Shown here one piece after another: positions 1 to 10,500 of a stretch of DNA of 64,000 nucleotides. Under the pieces are notes generated by a model, which saw nothing but the letters and a program-made list of their open reading frames with translations, had not been told where the DNA came from and did not search any database. Numbering within the stretch: the stretch's first letter is position 1; each line of letters opens with the position of its first letter. The translations under genes were made by a program, and so were the position numbers. The stretch is from an uncultured Bacteroidales bacterium (GTDB lineage: Bacteria > Bacteroidota > Bacteroidia > Bacteroidales > Bacteroidaceae): contig CADBXL010000004.1 of NCBI GenBank assembly GCA_902798615.1, positions 55,819 through 119,818 on the forward strand, given 5' to 3'.

Positions 1-1173
1 CTTGATGATATTATTGAGGTCGATTTTGATTTCTATCATAAAGAGACGAAGGATCTATTGCAGAAAGTTGTGGCTATTCCTACTACCACAGGTTATGCGA
101 GCCTTGCATATCAGAATGTAGGTGGCATGAAGAATGATGGTTGGGAATTGAATATCTCGGGCAATAAATTCCTGAAAATAGGTAAATTCTCTATGAGTGC
201 CGGTTTCAATATAGCCCAGAATTATAATGAGATAACAGAGATGGACGACCGTGTGCTCAATGCGATAAACTCAGATTGGATTGCTACTAAACGTGGCGAA
301 TTCCTAAATCGTGTTCAGACGGGTAATGCACTTGGTTCAATTTATGGTTTCCGCTATAAAGGTGTGTACCAGTATTCATTCGACTATCTGAAGAATTATA
401 ATTCTGAACAGATGCAGAGTAATCCCGCATGGACAACTTCAGATTATGAGAACTGGATAAATTCGATGCTTGCTGATGGTAAGACTATGCCAGTTGTCAC
501 AGGTACTGATGGTAAGGTGGTAATGGATAACAATGGACAGCCAAAGCGCATTGTGTATAATTATAACTCTGGTGCTGCAACATATACCTTCCAAGGTGGT
601 GATGCCATATATGAGGATATTAATCACGACGGTCAGATAAATGCCCTTGATATTGTGTATCTTGGCAATTCTATGCCAAAGTTGCAGGGCGGCTTCCACC
701 TGACGTTGCTATATGGTGGTTGGAATCTGAAGGCGCGTTTCACCTATCGTTGGGGTAACAAGATAGTGAATGCTGCACGTCGTGACCTTGAGTCTATGTC
801 AGGTGCCTACAACCAATGTGCAACAGTGAATTGGCGTTGGCGTAAGGATGGTGATGTGACTATGATTCCGCGTGCTATGTATGTGTATGATGATAATTCT
901 GCATACAACTATCAGGGCTCAAGTCGTTTCGTTGAAGATGGCTCATTCCTCCGTTTTCAGAACCTTCAGGTGGGATATAATTTCCCAAAGAAAGATTTGA
1001 AGAAATATGGTTTGAATCAGTTGCAGTTCTATGTTACGATGAACAACCTATTCTGTTGGACAAAGTACTCTGGTGTTGATCCTGAGATTTCTGTTGGCGG
1101 ATGGGGAGTTGCCATTGATAACAAGACGGCACGTTCAAAGTCGTTTACTGCGAATGTGGTAGTAGGGTTTTAG
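1..1173 (+). CDS. SusC/RagA-family TonB-linked outer membrane protein, C-terminal part
   Basis: The frame is open from base 1, so the 5' end lies outside the window; 390 residues are visible. They form the C-terminal part of a TonB-dependent beta-barrel that would import a ligand captured by the SusD partner encoded next. The late barrel carries the calcium-loop-like motif DINHDGQINALD followed by YLGNSMPKLQGGF, matching DLNGDGLIGDAD and VVGDPNPDIYGN in the complete SusC at 7568-10906. GVDPEISVGG near the end also matches GNDPEFSIGN there. The last residue is Phe, as expected for an outer membrane barrel. Plug and carboxypeptidase-like domains cannot be seen. It is first in the order SusC-SusD-FAS1-FAS1-SusC-SusD, probably one transcript. 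The substrate cannot be inferred; no glycoside hydrolase is nearby. Confidence 0.93.
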   Translation, partial: LDDIIEVDFDFYHKETKDLLQKVVAIPTTTGYASLAYQNVGGMKNDGWELNISGNKFLKIGKFSMSAGFNIAQNYNEITEMDDRVLNAINSDWIATKRGEFLNRVQTGNALGSIYGFRYKGVYQYSFDYLKNYNSEQMQSNPAWTTSDYENWINSMLADGKTMPVVTGTDGKVVMDNNGQPKRIVYNYNSGAATYTFQGGDAIYEDINHDGQINALDIVYLGNSMPKLQGGFHLTLLYGGWNLKARFTYRWGNKIVNAARRDLESMSGAYNQCATVNWRWRKDGDVTMIPRAMYVYDDNSAYNYQGSSRFVEDGSFLRFQNLQVGYNFPKKDLKKYGLNQLQFYVTMNNLFCWTKYSGVDPEISVGGWGVAIDNKTARSKSFTANVVVGF

Positions 1174-1211
1174 GCATAAGCTAATTGAAAATTTATAATT
1201 GAGAATTGAAA

Positions 1212-3173
1212 ATGAGTATATTGCACAACATATTTCGACATATAACGTATTACTTTAGCATTCCTGCTCCTTCTCTACGGAGTGGGAGAGCGGGAGAGGG
1301 CGCTCTTCTCTTCTTTATCCTTTTATCTTTCACCTCATGTGTAGATACTGTCATTCTTCCTGATGACAAGACGGTGGAGGAGGATTTCTGGCAGACAAAG
1401 GCACAGGTGCAGTCAATGGTCAATGGTGCCTATACCTCAATGGCTTCTGAGGATGTGCAGAGGAAACTTATTATATGGCAATGCCGTTCAGATGAACTTA
1501 ATGTGAATACATCGCTGAGTATAAACGAACTTAATCAGTTTGACTCTAACAATCTTCAGACAGATAACCGTCACAATAGTTGGGCGTCACTCTATTCTGT
1601 AATCAACACATGTAACCTTGTCATATCAAAATCTGCAGAGGTCATGGATATAGATCCTAACTACTTAGAGGGTGACCATAGGAATGTGTTGGCACAGATG
1701 AAAGCGTTGCGTGGATTGTGTTATTTTTATCTCATTCGTGCTTTCCGCGATGTGCCATTGGTTCTTGAGCCTTACAAGGAGAGTTCACAGCAACTCAATG
1801 TTGGTCAGACGGCGGCAGGAGTTGTACTTGATTTTGTAATCTCAGATCTTGAAGAAGTAAAGAACGATGCTCTTTCAACAGCTAATGTGACTGGCAATGT
1901 GCAGAAGTATGGGTGCTTTACTCGTAATAGTATCTATGCACTCTTGGCTGATTGCTATCTGTGGAGAGCGTCAGTAAACCATTCTATTTCAGATTATAAG
2001 CGCTGTGTAGAATTGTGTGATATGATAAGAGATGCGCGTGGCGTTGCAAGTAAGCGTTTTGGTAATAATAGCCAGTTTGATGATGATGGATATAATCTAA
2101 ATCTCTTCAGGAATTACTATCAGCCATTTGCTACAGGAAATGATGGTGAGTCGCTGCTTGAACTCCAGTTTAATGATAATACTGCTCTTTGCAATGCTTA
2201 TTACAAAAGCAGATCATCATCAAATGCCAAGCCTTGGTTTTATACCAATTCATACTATTCATCTATAAAAAAGAATACGAACATAGGCTTGAACGCAAGT
2301 GTTTTTAACCAGTTGCATTCAGGTGATGCTGTATCTGATATCCGTGGCTTTGAAAGTGTCTATAACTTCAATAATGGAGCAGAGGATGAGGTGATGATAC
2401 GTAAATATGTTGGTCAGGATATAATTGGTGATGTTAAGGCAGATGCGCCATCAAATCGTTCATATTTAGGTTATAGGGCAAACTGGATTGTCTATCGTGT
2501 GACAGATGTAATGCTGATGAAGGCTGAGGCTATGGTTCAGATTGCAAGTCTGATGGGTGAGGAAGTGAAAGCTTCTGTTTCTCAGATTGCAAATGCCGGT
2601 TCACTTCACGACTCCGTCTCAATTGCTAAGGGGGCATATTCTAAAGTACACGAGATAAGCAACTACCTTGTGACTGGTATGCGTCAGGTGCAGATTGTGA
2701 ATACTCGTGCGCAGAAAGATGGTGTATCCCTGTATGATTCACTTGCATATAAACTCAGTGTTCAAGAGGCGGAAACTGCTGATTTTGTGAAAGCTATTAC
2801 AAAATATGTATCTTCGTTAGACAAGACATGTGAGGATTTGGAACTTGAGGTGATGAACGAGCGTGCGCGTGAGTTGTGCTTTGAGGGTAAGCGTTGGTAT
2901 GATATGCTTCGTTATAACTATCGACGTATGAATGGCGTAAACTATACAACGCTTATGGTTGATATGGGAGATAATCAAGCAAGGAACAATGATAATTTCC
3001 TCGCTCTCATGGCTCGTAAATATACTAATAGAAACGGAACAGCACTCGTGGCAAATATCAAAACTGAGCCTTATCTTTATCTGCCTGTGCTGAAGTCAGA
3101 AGTGGAGATAAATACTCTGTTGAAACAGAATCCGGCATATAAGGATAGGGCTACAGCGGAGAAAAATTATTAA
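1212..3173 (+). CDS. SusD/RagB-family lipoprotein
   Basis: This is a 653-residue surface lipoprotein that would cap the preceding SusC and bind its ligand. The start chosen is the ATG at 1212; a TTG two codons upstream is less likely. The signal peptide ends in the lipobox FTSC. SusD/TPR hallmarks include MKALRGLCYFYLIRAF and, near the C-terminus, NERARELCFEGKRWYDMLRY. Between the n-region (MSILHNIFRH) and the hydrophobic core lies IPAPSLRSGRAGEGA, which is encoded by a family A palindromic arm at 1255-1304. The first 25 nt of the gene are identical to those of the FAS1 gene at 5612. A degenerate repeat follows the stop (3175-3236). Confidence 0.93.
   Translation: MSILHNIFRHITYYFSIPAPSLRSGRAGEGALLFFILLSFTSCVDTVILPDDKTVEEDFWQTKAQVQSMVNGAYTSMASEDVQRKLIIWQCRSDELNVNTSLSINELNQFDSNNLQTDNRHNSWASLYSVINTCNLVISKSAEVMDIDPNYLEGDHRNVLAQMKALRGLCYFYLIRAFRDVPLVLEPYKESSQQLNVGQTAAGVVLDFVISDLEEVKNDALSTANVTGNVQKYGCFTRNSIYALLADCYLWRASVNHSISDYKRCVELCDMIRDARGVASKRFGNNSQFDDDGYNLNLFRNYYQPFATGNDGESLLELQFNDNTALCNAYYKSRSSSNAKPWFYTNSYYSSIKKNTNIGLNASVFNQLHSGDAVSDIRGFESVYNFNNGAEDEVMIRKYVGQDIIGDVKADAPSNRSYLGYRANWIVYRVTDVMLMKAEAMVQIASLMGEEVKASVSQIANAGSLHDSVSIAKGAYSKVHEISNYLVTGMRQVQIVNTRAQKDGVSLYDSLAYKLSVQEAETADFVKAITKYVSSLDKTCEDLELEVMNERARELCFEGKRWYDMLRYNYRRMNGVNYTTLMVDMGDNQARNNDNFLALMARKYTNRNGTALVANIKTEPYLYLPVLKSEVEINTLLKQNPAYKDRATAEKNY
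1255..1304. repeat. Family A palindromic arm inside a SusD signal peptide
   Basis: This hairpin-forming arm shares the TTAGCATTCC inner flank and the purine-rich end of other family A arms, with a diverged tip (CTACGGAGTGGGAG). It is translated in the same frame as the arms at 3341-3388 and 56010-56063, giving (I/V)PAPSLR..GRAGEGA. Confidence 0.75.
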
Positions 3174-3174
3174 T

Positions 3175-3236
3175 GGCCTCTCCATCGCCCTCCCCCATAT
3201 GGAGGGAGCTGCGCCCTCACCCTCACAGAGGGAGTA
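3175..3236. repeat. Degenerate palindromic repeat between susD and the FAS1 gene
   Basis: This is a decayed GC-rich repeat. It begins GGCCTCTCCATCGCCCTCC, has the hairpin CTCCCCCATATGGAGGGAG and ends GAGGGAGTAGGTA. It resembles family A at the left end and family C/D at the right end. The remainder of the gap to 3303 is AT-rich. Confidence 0.6.
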
Positions 3237-3303
3237 GGTACCTTTTAATCAAGGGCAGTTAGTAAATTTGTTATTCATAATTTGTAATTCATATTAGACA
3301 ATA

Positions 3304-5556
3304 ATGCTTAGGATATTTCAAAATATGGTGAACGCTTTTCGCATTCCGGCTTCCTCCTTGCGGGGGAGGGCGGGGGGAGGGGCCGCAGCCCTTTTCCTTT
3401 CTTTGTTATGCTTTTCTTCCTGTAATAAGGAACCGAATGAATCTGACCTATATACTTTTACGGGACAGACGATTCAGGAATTTGTAGAAGAGGATGACAA
3501 TCTCTCGCTATTTAGACAGATTCTTGAGAGGGCAAACTTATGGGCTGAGATGCGCACGTATGGTCAATATACCTGTTATGCACCAAGTAACGAGGGTGTT
3601 ATTGCATACGTTGATAGCTTATGGAATGACCCGAAGTCAACGGATGACAATGGCAATCCTGTACATAATGGTATGAGCGAGAATTCTGTGAATGGCCTTA
3701 CTGATCAACAGTGTAAGGAGATTGCCAAATATCATATCTCAACAATGACATATTTATATGCAGATTTGTCTGAAACTTCGAGTGCTGGCGCCAATGAAGT
3801 ATTCACTTATCTCGGTCAGACTTTCAGTTCGGAGATATGCAACGATGGTTCTGTTTGTCTCGGTGGCTCTGCTATAGTGGATAAGGATAATGACAGACAC
3901 GATATAGAATTGGCAAATGGCTATCTACACTATATTAATAAAGTGATACCTCGCAATACTCAGACAATCAACGAGATGATGAAGAACCTCACGCAATATA
4001 AGATATTCTATGAGGCTCTTGATAAGACAGGCTTACTTTCTCTGCTTTCTAAGACAAAGAAAGATTTCAATAGTGCTATTGACAATAATCATGGTCGTCC
4101 AGGGTCAAGCTGGGCATCAACAGAATTCTATGTGCCTACCGAGTGTAATATTCGTTACACTGTATTTGCAGAGGATTCTACTGTTATGGCTGCTAATGGT
4201 ATTCGCACATTTGCAGATTTGAAGGCTAAATGTATAGAATGGTATAAGGATGCAGAGAACTGGTATCCATTACCAGAAGGTGAGAAGATAAGTACTGGCG
4301 ATGACTACACCTATACATACAACGTTGTGAATATGTTTGTGCGTTATCATATCCTAAAGGCAGGTATGGCAACTTCAAAGTTACTCTTTGGTTATAATGC
4401 TTCTAACGTAAACTGGAACTTCGCATTTGGAGGTGAACCGTTCGACTATTATGAGACATTACTGCCTCACACTCTGATGAAGATATGGCAACCTCTATAT
4501 CAGAAGGAGAATGGTGAGATATCAACAGGTTCAAAGACTGGTATATTCATCAATCGTTTTCGACAGCATAACACATTGACTGATGAGGTCGGTACTATGG
4601 GTAAGGCCTATACACATCAGGTGCTTATTCCTGGTATACTTGTATATACTGACAGCCGCAGCAATATCAAAGCTCTCAATGGGTATGTACATGGTATTAA
4701 TGGTATGCTTGTTTATAATGCAGACGTCCCTCAGAAAGTACTCAATGAGCGTCTGCGCATAGATACAGGCTCTATGCTCCACGAACTTGCAAATAACGAC
4801 ATTCGATTTGCTACGGAAGCAGAGATTGCAAGTAAGAATCTCAATGGTTCTGCTGGTACTATGACACGTTTCCCCGTAGATTATTTTGACAACCTGTATA
4901 GTTTCACTGGTACTTCATCTGGCATTTCTTGGTACACACAAGGAGCATGGCGTGCGTGGGAGGCTGACCAGTTGTCATTCTGGGGTGCATACGACTTCGC
5001 TGTGAAACTCCCAAGTGTTCCTACGGGCGACTATGAACTTCGTGTCATCTATCCTCCTATGGCAAACTCTGGACTTATGCAGTATTTTATAGGTACATCA
5101 AGAAGTGCAGCCTCAATGCAACCGCTTGGAGTGCCTTTTGATGCTCGCTATCCTAATTCATCGCTTGATGCTGACCGTGATGCTACAGGCTATATGTTTT
5201 CAACGGAGTTCTCAGACTATGGTGTTGCTTCCGACCTCGTAATGCGTAACCATAATTATATGCGTGCGCCTGCGAGTTTTTCTCGTGGAACCTACAATAG
5301 TATTAAGGAACGTGCCACATCTGCAGATCAACTTATTCAGACGATAAGTAATTGTTGCAGATATGAAGAGGGTTACGGAACAAGTATGATGCGCCGTATT
5401 CTCGGAACAATCCATCTTGATCAGCGTAATGACTATTGGCTGCGTTTACGTAACCTTATTCCAGAAGAGACCACTCTCGGTGGTTCATTCGACTTCCTTG
5501 AACTTGTACCGACAACTGTCATCAATGATGCGACAATGACGGAAGATTGGTATTAA
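3304..5556 (+). CDS. Fasciclin (FAS1) domain lipoprotein
   Basis: This is a 750-residue exported lipoprotein with the lipobox CFSSC. A FAS1 fold starts just after the lipid anchor: FVEEDDNLSLFRQILERANL, then YTCYAPSNEGV (the family's YTVFAPTD motif), then ANGYLHYINKVIPR (the NGVIHVIDKVL motif). A second, more diverged FAS1-like repeat starts near TINEMMKNLTQYKIFYEALD. The C-terminal third is a beta-rich domain of unknown function. FAS1 domains mediate adhesion or protein contacts. Beside SusCD pairs these lipoproteins probably sit in the surface uptake complex, which is an inference from context. The signal peptide contains IPASSLRGRAGGGA from a family A arm. Confidence 0.88.
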   Translation: MLRIFQNMVNAFRIPASSLRGRAGGGAAALFLSLLCFSSCNKEPNESDLYTFTGQTIQEFVEEDDNLSLFRQILERANLWAEMRTYGQYTCYAPSNEGVIAYVDSLWNDPKSTDDNGNPVHNGMSENSVNGLTDQQCKEIAKYHISTMTYLYADLSETSSAGANEVFTYLGQTFSSEICNDGSVCLGGSAIVDKDNDRHDIELANGYLHYINKVIPRNTQTINEMMKNLTQYKIFYEALDKTGLLSLLSKTKKDFNSAIDNNHGRPGSSWASTEFYVPTECNIRYTVFAEDSTVMAANGIRTFADLKAKCIEWYKDAENWYPLPEGEKISTGDDYTYTYNVVNMFVRYHILKAGMATSKLLFGYNASNVNWNFAFGGEPFDYYETLLPHTLMKIWQPLYQKENGEISTGSKTGIFINRFRQHNTLTDEVGTMGKAYTHQVLIPGILVYTDSRSNIKALNGYVHGINGMLVYNADVPQKVLNERLRIDTGSMLHELANNDIRFATEAEIASKNLNGSAGTMTRFPVDYFDNLYSFTGTSSGISWYTQGAWRAWEADQLSFWGAYDFAVKLPSVPTGDYELRVIYPPMANSGLMQYFIGTSRSAASMQPLGVPFDARYPNSSLDADRDATGYMFSTEFSDYGVASDLVMRNHNYMRAPASFSRGTYNSIKERATSADQLIQTISNCCRYEEGYGTSMMRRILGTIHLDQRNDYWLRLRNLIPEETTLGGSFDFLELVPTTVINDATMTEDWY
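3341..3388. repeat. Family A palindromic arm inside a FAS1 lipoprotein signal peptide
   Basis: The arm reads GCATTCCGGCTTCCTCC, tip TTGCGGGGGAGG, then GGGGGGAGGGGCCG. It is in frame and encodes IPASSLRGRAGGGA between the basic n-region and the hydrophobic core. Confidence 0.8.
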
Positions 5557-5611
5557 GTCTCTTAGAAAAAGACTAATTGATAATTATTAATTAATAAATG
5601 GATTATTAAGG

Positions 5612-7561
5612 ATGAGTATATTGCACAACATATTTCAACATCTAGTGAAAGGCTTTAGCGAAGAAAGCCGTCCACACCCCTTCTTTTATAAGATGGGAGG
5701 GGGAGTAGGTCTTTTGTTGGGCTTCTTTTCCTCCTGTTCTGATTTCAACGACTATAACACGGTGGGAGTGGATACAAATCCTTCTGCCGAAAAAACATTG
5801 TGGGAGAATATATCGGATAAGGGAGAGTTGAGCGACTTTGCGCAGGTTCTTCAGACTGTAGGATATGATGCAGTCCTGAATGCTCCTACAACCTATACTG
5901 TGTGGGCTCCTGTCAATGGAACATTTAATAAGGATTCGCTAATATCATTGGCGCAGAATGCTGCTACAAGGAAGAATGTGATAGAACAGTTCGTATATGA
6001 TCACGTGGCTAACTATTCGCACTTTGAGTCAAATCCAGCTGATACTGTGGTATATATGCTCAGTAAGAAACTTATACGCTTCTCTGGGAAAAATACTAGT
6101 AACCTCTCATTTGACGGTAAGGCTATTAACTGGGGTGGTAATGCCTTCAATACTCCGTCAAGCAACGGACTTCTCTATACCCTTAACGGTATGGTGCCTT
6201 TTCGTCCAAATGCCTACGAGAATTTCTTTACAGATAAGAGCCATTATGGTATAGCAGACTCGTATTTTAATGCGTATGTGAAGAAATATGAGAAAATAAT
6301 CCTTGACGAAGATGCGTCTGTGAAAGGTGAGATTGTGAATGGAAATCAGGTGTATGACGACTCTGTTACCGTTACAACGAATTCATTTGTCACGAGCAGT
6401 CAGCATCTCAATGCTGAACTTGATAATGAGGATAGTCTTTATACCGTCATTATTCCGACTGATGCTGCATGGCAAAAGGCGTATGACAAGATAAAATCAT
6501 ACTATAAATACATCACTCCAATCAAGTATCAGAATCTCAGTAGTACCTCTACAGATTTCGCAGGGAAAAAGGGCGGTACATGTCCTACTACATCCACTGG
6601 TAAGGCCACTATTCTTGCAGCTAGTGCTGGTGTGGATGCTAATAATGCTGCTACTTTGAGCACAGCACCTTCCGATGCGGATATACAGGACACAAAGGCA
6701 TATTGGACAGACTCTATAGCAAAGCGATGGATTGTTCGAAACGCAGCTTTCTCAGAAACAAACAGAAAGTACAATTCAAAACTTGTGTCAGGCACAGCCT
6801 TTGTCAAGAATGACACTCTCTTTTCTACATCAGGTAATAAACTTACGGGGTTAGACAAGCTCGATGAGGTTACTGTGCTCAGACAACAGTTGAGTAATGG
6901 GCATGCGCGAATGGTAAATGACTTTCCGTATCGTGCTTCGGAGACTTATGCGCCTGTGATAAAGACACGAACTCCTGGGCGTGTGGTGAGTACCAGCGGA
7001 TATGGTTATGATAATTTCTATATGGAACGTTGGCAGTTTGACGACAGCTTCTGTAAGCTGGACGATGATGAGGAGAATCTGAAATATGTTCGTGCATCAC
7101 TTCCGGAAGGTTCAAACTTCGCCCCCGAAATGGATTTCTATCTTCCAGATGTGCTCTCTACTACATATGATATCTATGCTGTGGTGGTGCCTGCGAAGGT
7201 TGACGGTTCAGGACTTCCATATACCTTGCGTTTCGATCTTCACTATACTGATGCAAGCAACCAACCGCAGACAGGACGTCTTGATGGAGAGACGCTTCAG
7301 ACCACGATAGCAAAGATATCAAAGGTTCCTGCTTTTGTGAATAATCCGACGAAGGTCGATACGTTATATCTCGGCCGCTTCACATTCCCTATTTGCTACT
7401 ATGGCACTAAAGCTGCTCCCAACCTCAAGGTTATGAGTACATTGAGCTCGTTTAGTATTAGTAATAAAACAAAGTATGATGCACAAATACGTATTGCAAA
7501 CATCATCCTAAAGCCGAAAGATCTTGAGGATAATGAACAAAATGCGACAAAAGAAGACTAA
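5612..7561 (+). CDS. Fasciclin (FAS1) domain lipoprotein
   Basis: This is a 649-residue lipoprotein with the lipobox GFFSSC. FAS1 hallmarks follow: GELSDFAQVLQTVGYDAVLN, TYTVWAPVNGTFNKDSL, and NGLLYTLNGMVPFRPNAYE. A second FAS1-like segment carries LYTVIIPTDAAWQKAYDKI. It is a paralogue of the gene at 3304 and lies 55 nt after it. The stop is followed 6 nt later by the start of the next SusC, so translation may be coupled. Its first 25 nt duplicate the start of the SusD gene at 1212. The stretch SEESRPHPFFYKMGGGVG in the signal peptide looks like another, decayed repeat-derived insert (5660-5711). Confidence 0.87.
   Translation: MSILHNIFQHLVKGFSEESRPHPFFYKMGGGVGLLLGFFSSCSDFNDYNTVGVDTNPSAEKTLWENISDKGELSDFAQVLQTVGYDAVLNAPTTYTVWAPVNGTFNKDSLISLAQNAATRKNVIEQFVYDHVANYSHFESNPADTVVYMLSKKLIRFSGKNTSNLSFDGKAINWGGNAFNTPSSNGLLYTLNGMVPFRPNAYENFFTDKSHYGIADSYFNAYVKKYEKIILDEDASVKGEIVNGNQVYDDSVTVTTNSFVTSSQHLNAELDNEDSLYTVIIPTDAAWQKAYDKIKSYYKYITPIKYQNLSSTSTDFAGKKGGTCPTTSTGKATILAASAGVDANNAATLSTAPSDADIQDTKAYWTDSIAKRWIVRNAAFSETNRKYNSKLVSGTAFVKNDTLFSTSGNKLTGLDKLDEVTVLRQQLSNGHARMVNDFPYRASETYAPVIKTRTPGRVVSTSGYGYDNFYMERWQFDDSFCKLDDDEENLKYVRASLPEGSNFAPEMDFYLPDVLSTTYDIYAVVVPAKVDGSGLPYTLRFDLHYTDASNQPQTGRLDGETLQTTIAKISKVPAFVNNPTKVDTLYLGRFTFPICYYGTKAAPNLKVMSTLSSFSISNKTKYDAQIRIANIILKPKDLEDNEQNATKED
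5660..5711. repeat. Possible decayed palindromic repeat in a lipoprotein signal peptide
   Basis: The sequence ACACCCCTTCTTTTATAAGA followed by TGGGAGGGGGAGTAGGT resembles the GGGGGAGTAG end of the repeats at 25101-25161 and 3224-3236. It occupies the same position within the signal peptide as the clearer inserts in neighbouring genes. The match is weak. Confidence 0.4.
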
Positions 7562-7567
7562 CGGAAT

Positions 7568-10500
7568 ATGAAGAATACTATAGACATAATACGAAGAGTG
7601 GGGCAAAGGCTCTTTTTCTCTGCTATAGCCGTGTCCTTTTGCACCAACATCTACGCTCAGGAAGTGGATGATGATGCATCTGGTGATGACGAGGTGGAGG
7701 TTGGCAAAGCTCCGAAGCGTACTCAGCAAGTCGATAAGAATACTATGGTGCAACTTGCTGGCATTGTAATAGATGACGCTACGAAACTTCCTGTTGCCGG
7801 TGTGAGAGTTCAGGCTCTTGGTGACAATCGATATACGGCAATGACAAATGCTAAAGGTGAGTTTTATGTTGCGATTCCGGATTTCTGTACCTCCCTCTAC
7901 GTTAGTTCTCCTTCGTATATGGCACAACAGGTGGCCGTCAGAAGCAATGATACAATGCAGAGGGTTAGAATAAAACTGATTAGCAAGAAATTCAGGAATA
8001 TGTATGTTGATGCTACAGATTATATGGCGTCTTCTACCTATAAAGTGAAGGGGGGGGGGATTGTTCTTGATGAGGAAATTCATGCTAATCTCGGAGGTCA
8101 TCTGCGTGCTGTAACTCGTTCAGGTGTGCTCGATGGTGGTAGTGCTATGTTCATCCGTGGACTAAACTCTATAAATGCTAATTCTCAGCCACTTGTAATA
8201 GTTGATGGCGTGGAGACTGATATGATGCTCAATCGTGCAACCTTGCATAGTGGACATGCGTTTAACGCGCTTGCATCTCTTTCACCTGAGAATATAGAGA
8301 AGGTGACAATACTGAAGAATGCCACGGCTCTTTATGGAGCACGTGGTGCTAATGGAGTTATACTTGTTGAGACAAAGCGTGGACATAGTATGGCAACACG
8401 TATTGATGTGGGATTGTCGGCTGGTGTTACATTGATGCCTCGTACACAGAAAGTTATGAATGCGTCGCAGTATCGTGACTATGCTACGGAGATGCTCGGT
8501 ACGGTATCGGAATTGAGAAAGTCAGCAAACCGTGATGTTATCTTCAATTTCCTTAATGATGATCCTGACAGCTACTATTATAAGATGTACCATAATGATA
8601 CAGACTGGAAGGATGAAGTGTATCGCACAGCTTTGACACAGAACTATAACATTAACGTGCAGGGTGGTGATGATATTGGTATGTATAACCTCTTTGTGGG
8701 CTATGCCGATGCTCAGAGTCCTGTGAAGGAATCTGATTTCAACAGATTGAACGTACGTTTCAATACCGACATCAGTATATTGTGGAATCTTACCACGAAG
8801 TTTGACATGTCGTTTGCACGTATTAATAATAGTATCTTCGATGATGGCTTTGCGTCGGATTTTAGCAGAGGACCTGTGACATCGCCTACAAATTTGGCAC
8901 TTATCAAGTCTCCACTTGTCACACCATTTCAGTATAACAAGCATGTTGGCGGATTCACGAATCTGTTATCTGACTATGATCAGTTGTTCAGTCCGCTGAG
9001 TCAGAAACTGTATGACAACGATTATGCATATTCCCTTGCTAATCCGACGGCCATTATTAGGAATGGAACTGGTTATAACAAAAATAAATTTGAGAATATG
9101 TACTTCAACGTACATATTGCCCCAACCTATACTTTTAATACTCATCTGTCGGCTACTTCGCAGTTCAGTTATTATCTTAATCGTAACTCACAGCGATACA
9201 TCCGTCCTTCTGGAGGCGTGCCTCCATTTGAGGTTGAAGGGCTCGGAACTGTATATAATCAGAAATCGACATTCTTCGCAAAGGAGAACAACGTGCTGAG
9301 CAACACGCATGTTGACTGGAATAATAAGTATGGTGCGCATGATGTTGCTGTTGTGTCAGGCTTCCGCTATAACAGTTTCTCATATGATGCCAGTGATCCT
9401 ACAACTAAGTATAGTTCATCGCAATCTGATAAGAATCTGAATCTGACTGCAGACCCATCAGTCGGTTATTCTGATGTAGTTGGTGCAAAGGATGTGTGGA
9501 AGAATATACAATGGTATGCGAGTGCAGACTATAGCTTCTGCAATCGTTACTATGCTACGGTATCACTTCTTGCAGAGGCTAACAGTCGTTTTGGTAGTGA
9601 GGCGTCGGGGGCATTGAAAGCATTAGGTACATCGTGGGCAGTATTCCCAAGTGTCCAGACGGGGTGGGTGGTTACAAATGAGAAGTGGTTCCCGAAGAAT
9701 ACGGGTATTGATTATCTCCGTTTAAATGCTGGATATGACATAAGTGGAAATGATGACATCTCAAACTATGCCGCACGCACTTCTTTCTCATCTGTGCGCT
9801 ATAATAATTGGGCGATAGGTTCGCAGATGACTACAATCGGCAATGAGCGCATCAAATGGGAGACTACAACAAAGTGGAACTTCGGTTTTCTGGCAAATAT
9901 GTTAAATAATCGTCTGTCTGTCGATTTCAACTATTTCATCCACAAGACAAGGAATCTATTGACACTTAAAACCTTTTCTACATCTATCTCTGGTATAAAC
10001 AAGTATTGGACAAATGGTGGATCACTTGAGAATAAGGGTTTTGAACTGGCATTGTCGGGTAAGCCTATAGCAATGCGCGATTGGATTCTTGAAGTTGGAG
10101 CAACAATAGGGCATTATGAGAATAAGATAACAATGCTTCCTGATGGAAACTATACCAATTCTGTATATGGTGATAATAATATACTTGTTTCTGTCGGGAA
10201 TCCTGTGGCACTCTTCTATGGTTATAAGACAAATGGCGTCTTCTCTTCTGATGCTGAAGCTCGCACTGCATGTCCGCAGGGGTATCTTGTGATGAAAAAC
10301 TCTGCAAATCAGGATGTAAGGTTCGGAGCAGGTGATGTTCATTTTGTTGACCTCAATGGTGATGGATTGATAGGTGATGCGGATAAGACTGTAGTAGGAG
10401 ATCCGAATCCTGATATCTATGGTAATATCTTTGCAACACTTAGTTGGAAGGATCTCACCCTCGACTTAGGTTTCAACTTCAGCTTGGGTAATGATGTCTA

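Noticed and set aside
7508-8101. Minus-strand frame of 197 codons opposite the SusC gene
   Set aside because: It lies wholly opposite the well-supported FAS1 and SusC genes, has no recognisable domain and low-complexity composition, so it is an antisense shadow.
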